A stretch of DNA of 64,000 nucleotides from Rhizobiaceae bacterium (GTDB lineage: Bacteria; Pseudomonadota; Alphaproteobacteria; Rhizobiales; Rhizobiaceae), in assembly GCA_029233925.1 (NCBI GenBank), contig JARGOX010000028.1, forward strand, positions 20,617 through 84,616. The letters run 5' to 3'. Below, in pieces: positions 58,369 to 64,000 of the stretch. Position 1 is the stretch's first letter. Every line of letters starts with the position of its first letter. Position numbers and translations under genes: made by a program. The notes beneath the pieces were generated by a model. The model worked only from the letters and a program-made list of their open reading frames with translations. It was not told the DNA's origin and ran no database searches.

Positions 58369-58788
58369 CTATTCGTCCCGGTAGACCTTTTCGCGGCGTT
58401 CGTGACGTTCCTGTGCTTCAATCGACAATGTTGCAATCGGACGGGCATCCAGTCGCTTCAGACTGATGGGTTCGCCGGTTTCCTCACAATAACCATAGGT
58501 ACCTTCGGTAATACGCCGCAGCGCTGCATCGATTTTTGAAATCAGCTTGCGCTGCCGATCACGGGCACGCAATTCAATTGCGCGATCGGATTCCGACGAT
58601 GCCCGGTCGGCAATGTCAGGATGGTTGACGCTATCTTCCTGCAGGTTCCCCAGCGTTTCACGCGCCTCACGCAGAATATCGTCTTTCCAGACGTTCAGTT
58701 TGGCACGAAAATAGGCACGCTGTTTTTCATTCATGAAAACCTCGTCATCCGAGGGTACATAGGAACCAAGATCAATCATATCATTCAT
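58369..58788 (-). CDS. dksA: RNA polymerase-binding transcription factor DksA
   Basis: 139 residues. Coiled coil with NEKQRAYFRAKLNVWKDDIL, tip residues DIADRASSESDRAIELRARD and the DksA end EERHERRE-type tail. The zinc-finger region reads YGYCEETGEPISLKRLDARP, so only the first of four cysteines remains (the others are T, S and A). This cysteine-poor version is known among Alphaproteobacteria. DksA works with ppGpp on RNA polymerase. ATG 58788 with AGGGAAA. Confidence 0.94.
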   Translation of the reverse strand: MNDMIDLGSYVPSDDEVFMNEKQRAYFRAKLNVWKDDILREARETLGNLQEDSVNHPDIADRASSESDRAIELRARDRQRKLISKIDAALRRITEGTYGYCEETGEPISLKRLDARPIATLSIEAQERHERREKVYRDE

Positions 58789-59439
58789 GGTGATTTCCCT
58801 TGAGGCGGTCCTTTTGCGCGTTGTATAGCTACACCGAACGTTCCACACAAGCAGCAATTCCTGCAGTCCATATTTTTTTTATGGTCATCGTGTTTTACAT
58901 AAGCACCTCAATTGATTTGTCATTTTGTCATCTGGCATTCATATTTCCGGCCGACGGGTGATTCAAAAAATCGGTATGTCACCAGAAGACGCAATATTTC
59001 TTTCTGACTGGCCGGCCACCGGAAACCACCACGTGGTCAAGCGATTTGGCATTCTTGAAATCATTGAATGCCGATCATAACGGCAAGGCGTATCAGCGAC
59101 TTTTGCCACCAAAGGTAGCGCTGTTTTTCTCATGGATCCTGCGCCGACATTGATGCTGTCACGCCGGCTTTGGGCAGATATCAGGATGGCCGCTGTCCGA
59201 CGCAAAACGGCCTGAATGCCCCTCGCCCATCGCAATCTCTAACCCCTGTTTGCGCTTTGGCCTCTTGATTGCCCACTGCGAACATGATCCCGAAACGCAA
59301 CGCTTGGAGTGCATGCAGATACATCAGACCAAGGGAAAAATAGAGGGTTAACAAGGGCACTTCAGGCTCGCTTCAATCTTCAAATGATGATTTAACTGCG
59401 TCGATCGAACAGAGGCTATGGAACAGTAAACCGCCTGCC
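58789..59439. other. 651-bp divergent spacer between dksA and sixA-like gene
   Basis: No supported gene. A short plus-strand ORF (58977-59081, MSPEDAIFLSDWPATGNHHV then 14 more residues) looks protein-like and could be a gene remnant, but has no ribosome binding site. The minus-strand ORF of 90 residues at 58963-59235 is not convincing. Confidence 0.45.
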
Positions 59440-59988
59440 ATGAACAAAAACGAACAAGCGCCCAACCTGATATATCTGCTGCGCCATGCCCATGCGGCCT
59501 GGGCGCGTCCGGGACAGCGTGACTATGACCGCCCGCTTGATGACCTCGGTATTGAAGATGCCAACCTGATGGGGATGGTGCTGGCAAAATTTGAACATCT
59601 GCCGCAAATCATTCTGTGTTCTTCAGCGCGGCGCTGCCGCCAGACCTGCGAAATCATACAATCCCATCTGTCCAACGGACCAATCGTCGAACACGACGAC
59701 GGGCTCTATGAAAATGACCACGACTATTATGTCAGCCTTTTGGCGCGGCAGACCAATCGACCGGTCCTTTTGATCGGGCACAATCCGATGATGGAGGATA
59801 CAGCACATCAATTGAGCGCATCCACAAGCAAGCAGGCAGGCAAAGTGTTGCAAAAGGGTTTTCCGACTGCGGGGCTGGCCGTGATTGAAATTTCGGGCGA
59901 TTTTTCAACAATAGGCGAAGGCGGGATGCTGACAGGTTTTTCGACGCCGAAAAATCAGAAAACAAAAGCCGGCAAGGCATCTGATTGA
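59440..59988 (+). CDS. Histidine phosphatase, SixA-like
   Basis: 182 residues. RHA motif LIYLLRHAHAAWARPGQRDY at the start, second histidine in PVLLIGHNPMMEDTA. SixA dephosphorylates histidine phosphotransfer domains. No signal peptide. Stand-alone gene; which HPt it acts on is unknown. Sequence ends in a lysine-rich tail. Confidence 0.92.
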   Translation: MNKNEQAPNLIYLLRHAHAAWARPGQRDYDRPLDDLGIEDANLMGMVLAKFEHLPQIILCSSARRCRQTCEIIQSHLSNGPIVEHDDGLYENDHDYYVSLLARQTNRPVLLIGHNPMMEDTAHQLSASTSKQAGKVLQKGFPTAGLAVIEISGDFSTIGEGGMLTGFSTPKNQKTKAGKASD

Positions 59989-60252
59989 CCTGCAGGTATA
60001 TTCCCGTCTGGTCTTTACTTTGCAACCTCCCGGCATCGCGGGGAAATAAGACATCAGCTTGAAACACGATCCGGCTGCATCCATATGCCAAGGAAGGAAA
60101 GGCCCTTTCTTGATGCAAAATGCTGGCGTTTTATCTGACGGCGGTGATGCGCTGAGCTATGAACAAACCTTTTCACTCTTCCCCGGGACGATTCGCACCC
60201 GAAACAACTTGGGCCCGAGATAATACAGGCGTTGCTGCCAACGAGGTGCAAT

Positions 60253-61725
60253 TTGGTTTCCACTCTTTCCCGGTTTTCTGACGAAGCCCTGATCACGCTT
60301 GACAACCTGACCGATCGGGCTGGCGATCTTCTTCGCCCAACCATGCGGTTCGGGGTCACAGGCCTGTCGCGCGCTGGCAAGACCGTCTTCATCACCGCCC
60401 TGGTCCACAACCTTCTGCACGGCGGTCGACTGCCCCTCTTCAAGGCACAAAATTCCGGTCGGATCGCATCAGCCTATCTCGAACCGCAGCCCGATGATGG
60501 TGTCCCCCGCTTTCAATATGAAGACCATGTCAAAGCCCTGGTGGAGGAACGCCTGTGGCCGCAGTCCACCCGAGCGATCTCCGAACTCAGACTGACAATC
60601 GAGTATGAATCGGCCAGTGCCTGGAACCGCCTGTTTTCCGGTGGCAAATTGTCGATCGATATTGTTGATTACCCCGGCGAATGGCTGCTGGACCTGCCGC
60701 TTTTGAAGCAGGATTATCGCACGTTCAGTCAGAATGTGATTGAACTGGCGCGCTCGCCTGCCCGTATCGACCTGGCAGAAAAATGGCTGCAACGCTCATC
60801 CGAGGTCGCAAACGGAAAGACCGCTGACGAAGCTGTTGCCCGGGAGATATCAGACCTGTTCGCGCAATATCTTCGCGCCTGTCGCAGCGACGAACGCGCG
60901 CTTTCGACGCTGCCCCCGGGCCGCTTCCTGATGCCCGGCGATCTGGAAGGCTCGCCTGCCCTCACATTCTCGCCACTGCCGGACCTGGCCCACGGACCGG
61001 CGCCGGCAGGTTCGTTGTGGGCCATGATGGAACGCCGCTATGAATCTTACAAGTCGCTGGTGGTCAAACCGTTCTTTCGGGACCATTTTGCGCGTCTGGA
61101 CCGTCAGATCATTCTCATAGATGCCATGCAGGCGATGAATGCCGGAACGGAGGCCATGAAGGATCTGGAACGCGCCTTGGTCGATATTCTTTCCTGTTTC
61201 CGACCAGGCAGCAACAATCTGCTGACATCATTGCTCACCCGGCGCATTGACCGGGTCCTCATCGGTGCCACCAAGGCCGATCATCTGCATCATGAAAGCC
61301 ATGATCGGCTTGAAAATCTTGTGGGACGACTCGTCGAACGCGCTACCCGACAGGCCGGCTATTCAAAAGCCGATATCGAGGTTGTCGCCATGGCCGCTGT
61401 CCGCGCCACCAGAGAGGGCAGCGTCAAACAGGGCAAAGAGCAACTTCCGCTGATCGTTGGAACACCGATGGCGGGTGAAAAAATCGAAGGCGAGACCTTC
61501 GATGGAAACAGTAAAACCGGCATATTTCCCGGGGACTTGCCCGCTGACGTTGAATCATTCTTTCAGCAAGCGCAAGCGCACCCGGGCAAAGCTTTTCCGC
61601 ATCTGAATTTTGTACGCTTCCGGCCGCCGCAACTCGAGCAGACAGCGGAGGGTGTGACACTCTCCTTACCGCACATCCGACTGGATCGCGCATTTGAGTT
61701 CCTGTTCGGAGACCGTTTGGCATGA
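60253..61725 (+). CDS. YcjX family P-loop GTPase-like protein
   Basis: 490 residues. P-loop FGVTGLSRAGKTVFITALVH near residue 40, and DIVDYPGEWLLDLPLL, the switch region of YcjX. The family is stress-linked in enterobacteria and pairs with the membrane protein YcjF, which follows here and overlaps. No ATG exists near the start; TTG 60253 has GAGG seven bases upstream and is preferred to TTG 60232. Confidence 0.92.
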   Translation: MVSTLSRFSDEALITLDNLTDRAGDLLRPTMRFGVTGLSRAGKTVFITALVHNLLHGGRLPLFKAQNSGRIASAYLEPQPDDGVPRFQYEDHVKALVEERLWPQSTRAISELRLTIEYESASAWNRLFSGGKLSIDIVDYPGEWLLDLPLLKQDYRTFSQNVIELARSPARIDLAEKWLQRSSEVANGKTADEAVAREISDLFAQYLRACRSDERALSTLPPGRFLMPGDLEGSPALTFSPLPDLAHGPAPAGSLWAMMERRYESYKSLVVKPFFRDHFARLDRQIILIDAMQAMNAGTEAMKDLERALVDILSCFRPGSNNLLTSLLTRRIDRVLIGATKADHLHHESHDRLENLVGRLVERATRQAGYSKADIEVVAMAAVRATREGSVKQGKEQLPLIVGTPMAGEKIEGETFDGNSKTGIFPGDLPADVESFFQQAQAHPGKAFPHLNFVRFRPPQLEQTAEGVTLSLPHIRLDRAFEFLFGDRLA

Positions 61726-62837
61726 GTGAGAAAATTCGCAGACCAGCGGCATTCAAAATTGAGGAAACCGCTGAAGGTAAACCCAAAAAAGCCAGGAGCA
61801 GTCCTGAAACCACTTCCAGGGAACGTGCTCCGACATCCGTTTCGGCAGGTATCGAATTCACCCAGCCTGAAGATGACCTGTTTCTTGCCGCCCCCCCGCC
61901 AATTGAGCGGGCAAATGATGGCAATGCGCTGGCAGATCAATTGACGCCGCCGATTGCCAAACCACAGCGCAAACGGTTTTCATTTGCAAAACTGGCCATG
62001 TCCGCTTTCGGTCTGTTGTTTTCTCTGGCCTTTGCCACCTGGCTGGATGGGCTTATCACATCCTATTTCGAGCGTTCCGTGTGGTTGGGATGGACGGCCA
62101 CCGCCCTCACGGCAATCGCTGTTCTTGCGCTCATTGCATTGGCAGCCAGAGAGTTGCGTGCACTAGCGCGCCTTCATGCTGTTCAATCCATGCGCCTGGA
62201 AGCGGCCGCCGCCGTGGCAGAGAAAAATCCGGCAAAAGCCCGTGTGGTTTTGAAAAGACTGATCCGTTTGTTCGCCCATCAACCGCAAACAGCCAGACCC
62301 AGAGCTCGGTTGAAGGAACTGGATGATGAAATCATCGACGGTCCGCACCTGATTGAACTGGCCGAAATCGAACTGATGGCGCCGCTGGACCGCCAGGCCC
62401 GCGAACTGATTGTAAACGCGTCCAAACGCGTGTCCGTGGTAACCGCTGTCAGCCCCAGAGCCCTGGTGGATATCGGCTACGTGCTGTTTGAAGCCATGCG
62501 CCTGATCCGGGCGCTTGCCACGCTCTATGGCAGCCGGCCAGGCTCGCTGGGGGCAATTCGCCTTGCTCGCGATGTCGTCAGCCATCTGGCGGTGACCGGG
62601 TCAATCGCGGTCGGCGACGGCATGGTACAACAATTGCTGGGCCACGGACTGGCATCAAAACTGTCGGCCAGGCTGGGTGAAGGCGTCATTAACGGCTTGA
62701 TGACCGCACGCATTGGCATAGCAGCCATGGACCTGTGCCGACCGCTGCCTTTCAAGTCACTCAAGCGTCCGGGGATCGGTGATTTTGTCGGTGATCTGAC
62801 ACGTCAGGCGACAGGCACTCAAAAGCCCAAAGACTAA
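61722..62837 (+). CDS. YcjF family membrane protein (TIGR01620/DUF697)
   Basis: 371 residues. About 85 residues of charged N terminus, two membrane segments (FGLLFSLAFATWLDGLITSY; TATALTAIAVLALIALAA), then the DUF697 region (LATLYGSRPGSLGAIRLARDV, GEGVINGLMTARIGIAAMDL). Overlaps ycjX by four bases (ATGA). Together with YcjX a conserved pair of unknown exact function. Confidence 0.92.
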   Translation: MSEKIRRPAAFKIEETAEGKPKKARSSPETTSRERAPTSVSAGIEFTQPEDDLFLAAPPPIERANDGNALADQLTPPIAKPQRKRFSFAKLAMSAFGLLFSLAFATWLDGLITSYFERSVWLGWTATALTAIAVLALIALAARELRALARLHAVQSMRLEAAAAVAEKNPAKARVVLKRLIRLFAHQPQTARPRARLKELDDEIIDGPHLIELAEIELMAPLDRQARELIVNASKRVSVVTAVSPRALVDIGYVLFEAMRLIRALATLYGSRPGSLGAIRLARDVVSHLAVTGSIAVGDGMVQQLLGHGLASKLSARLGEGVINGLMTARIGIAAMDLCRPLPFKSLKRPGIGDFVGDLTRQATGTQKPKD

Positions 62838-62852
62838 GTTCCAGTCGTTCAC

Positions 62853-63161
62853 TCAAGGGGCGACACCGGGAGCAGTGACGCCGACACAGCATTCTCGCGT
62901 CAGAAAACCCACCAGGTCCGTCATGGCATCATAATTGGCATGGTTGCGTATTTCCCTGCCGTGGCGTTGCTGGCGAACCAGCCCGACGTCGACCAAAGCG
63001 GACAGATGATGGGCAAGTGTCGAAGCCGGTATGGTCAGATGCTGACCGATTTCACCAACATTCAATCCGCCGTCGCCCGCGCGCACCAGCAAGCGGTACA
63101 CGGAGAGCCTGGCTTCGTGCCCAAGAGCCGACAGGGATTTTGCAGCCGATTTTTCGTTCAT
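62853..63161 (-). CDS. ArsR-family transcriptional regulator
   Basis: 102 residues with a winged helix: ALGHEARLSVYRLLVRAGDG, VGEIGQHLTIPASTLAHHLS recognition helix. A CC pair in RECCVGVTAPG near the C terminus could bind metal or thiol reagents, but the standard ELCV metal motif is absent. Convergent with ycjF, 15 bases apart. No target gene next to it. Confidence 0.9.
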   Translation of the reverse strand: MNEKSAAKSLSALGHEARLSVYRLLVRAGDGGLNVGEIGQHLTIPASTLAHHLSALVDVGLVRQQRHGREIRNHANYDAMTDLVGFLTRECCVGVTAPGVAP

Positions 63162-63393
63162 GACCGGACCATAGCCGCTGCCTGTATTTCGTCAATACAG
63201 ATCGAAGAACTGGTCATAAGATCCAGGGACGAGCACTGGAGAAATGGACGATGAAGATTGGACTATCTCTTGTTAAAGGCATGGTTTGCACAAATATGCC
63301 CGCTTCTGTTATAAACGCTGAACACATCCTCAACCGGACGTTAACCATTCTGAGCGATGGTGTGAAATCATTAAAACCGTTGCAGGCTGAATT

Positions 63394-63918
63394 ATGTATT
63401 TTCGAATCGCACTTTCGATACTTGCCCTCTTCACATCCTTGATAGCGACGCAGGCCTGGGCCGGTGCGAAGGAGAAGGTCTTTTTTGATTCTGTGTCGGG
63501 TGTCTGGCGAGGGCCAGGCAAGATCGTGGCCGGCAAATACAAGGGCACGAAATTCGTCTGCAACCTGAAAGGTGGCCCCTCCGTTGAGCAGGCCAGCGGC
63601 GTTGCACTGGATGGTCATTGTCGCGTTGGTGTCTTCTCACAGAAAATGTCGGCGATCATCAACTTGAAGGGTGGCAAATATTCCGGTCGTTTTCTTGATG
63701 GCGCAGCCGGTGAAGGGCTGGACATCACCTCCGGAAAGGTCAGAGGCAACAAGATTACGGTTGGTATCAATCGCAGGAAGCTCGACGGCGCCATGGTTGC
63801 CCATCTGGAAGAACCCGATACGATGAACATCACTGTTTCCGTCAAGGTTCAAAATCAGATGATCCCGGTGATCGGCATGACCTTGACGCGCGAGAGCAAG
63901 GTCGGCTCCAACCGTTAG
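63394..63918 (+). CDS. Secreted protein of unknown function
   Basis: 174 residues with a signal peptide (MYFRIALSILALFTSLIATQ, cleavage after the following AWAGA). The mature part is beta-rich: FFDSVSGVWRGPGKIVAGKY, FVCNLKGGP with two cysteines (VCNL and GHCRVG) that may form a disulfide, then repeated glycine-rich strands. No family recognised. Divergent from the ArsR gene, about 230 bases away. Short gap to the window edge holds nothing visible. Confidence 0.78.
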   Translation: MYFRIALSILALFTSLIATQAWAGAKEKVFFDSVSGVWRGPGKIVAGKYKGTKFVCNLKGGPSVEQASGVALDGHCRVGVFSQKMSAIINLKGGKYSGRFLDGAAGEGLDITSGKVRGNKITVGINRRKLDGAMVAHLEEPDTMNITVSVKVQNQMIPVIGMTLTRESKVGSNR

Positions 63919-64000
63919 TTCAAACCAGCTTGCAATGATCGCATTATCTGTAGAAGTTGACACTTGATCTGACAGTTTGCCGTTTTGGTGACGGTGATCT

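Noticed and set aside
58963-59235. 90-codon minus-strand ORF between dksA and sixA
   Set aside because: No ribosome binding site, no family resemblance and an unusual composition.
63251-63442. 63-codon plus-strand ORF before the last gene
   Set aside because: Overlaps the start of the secreted protein in another frame and has no recognisable features.

Overview
The window is an ordinary, gene-dense chromosomal segment of an alphaproteobacterium, most likely a member of the Hyphomicrobiales (Rhizobiales). The evidence is the set of genes: CckA beside a FliO-like membrane protein, the F1-ATPase zeta inhibitor (DUF1476), DUF3126, a BA14K-type secreted protein, a BTLCP transglutaminase-like protease, an AapP-type ATPase beside metC, a DksA that has lost most zinc cysteines, and a purS/purQ/purL split FGAM synthase next to BolA-Grx4. 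I cannot name the genus. I saw no rRNA, tRNA, CRISPR array, prophage or complete insertion sequence.

Layout. 1-13 kb: a mixed run of single genes (a PoxB-like TPP enzyme cut by the window edge, HIT hydrolase, CBS protein, rhomboid protease, PilZ protein, BTLCP protease, gamma-carbonic-anhydrase-like protein, serine acetyltransferase CysE, a crotonase-fold protein without the usual catalytic glutamates, a BA14K protein, alpha/beta hydrolase, zinc-finger protein, FAD monooxygenase). Two noncoding items stand out: a candidate small RNA with its own promoter and terminator at about 3.1 kb, and a roughly 185-bp MITE-like element at 9.2-9.4 kb. 13-21 kb: an orphan amino-acid ABC ATPase (aapP) beside metC, then a minus-strand molybdo-hydroxylase maturation cluster (MoxR ATPase, VWA protein, two single-domain XdhC proteins, MocA-like transferase) with no catalytic subunits in view, preceded by a flavin reductase. 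21-27 kb: a lone type-1 periplasmic binding protein translationally coupled to a P1-family aminopeptidase, then rpe, a small membrane protein, purB and an RBBP9-like hydrolase.

27-35 kb: purine synthesis and Fe-S/redox genes: the zeta inhibitor, purC-purS, then kynA on the opposite strand interrupting the block, then purQ, a small lipoprotein gene, purL, bolA, grxD and ytoQ. 35-46.5 kb: core housekeeping genes: an MFS exporter, ttcA, rpsD, trmJ-murI, an epoxide-hydrolase-like enzyme, icd, alaS and recA, with clear hairpin terminators after most units and a LexA-like box upstream of recA.

46.8-64 kb: psuK-psuG (pseudouridine breakdown), an OmpA-like lipoprotein, a LuxR-type regulator, the cell-cycle kinase gene cckA divergent from a FliO-like gene, a soluble GAF-GAF-PAS adenylate/guanylate cyclase, a protein built from 36-residue coiled-coil repeats, dksA, a SixA-like phosphatase, a YcjX-YcjF pair, an ArsR regulator and a secreted protein of unknown function.

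No large unknown multi-gene system is evident. The best leads are the candidate sRNA at 3.05-3.15 kb and its shared motif at 5.43 kb, the apparent loss of aapJQM between metC and aapP, the binding-protein/P1-peptidase pair, the catalytically altered crotonase, and the MITE-like element. Starts were trimmed from the ORF track wherever a ribosome binding site or family alignment favoured an internal codon.
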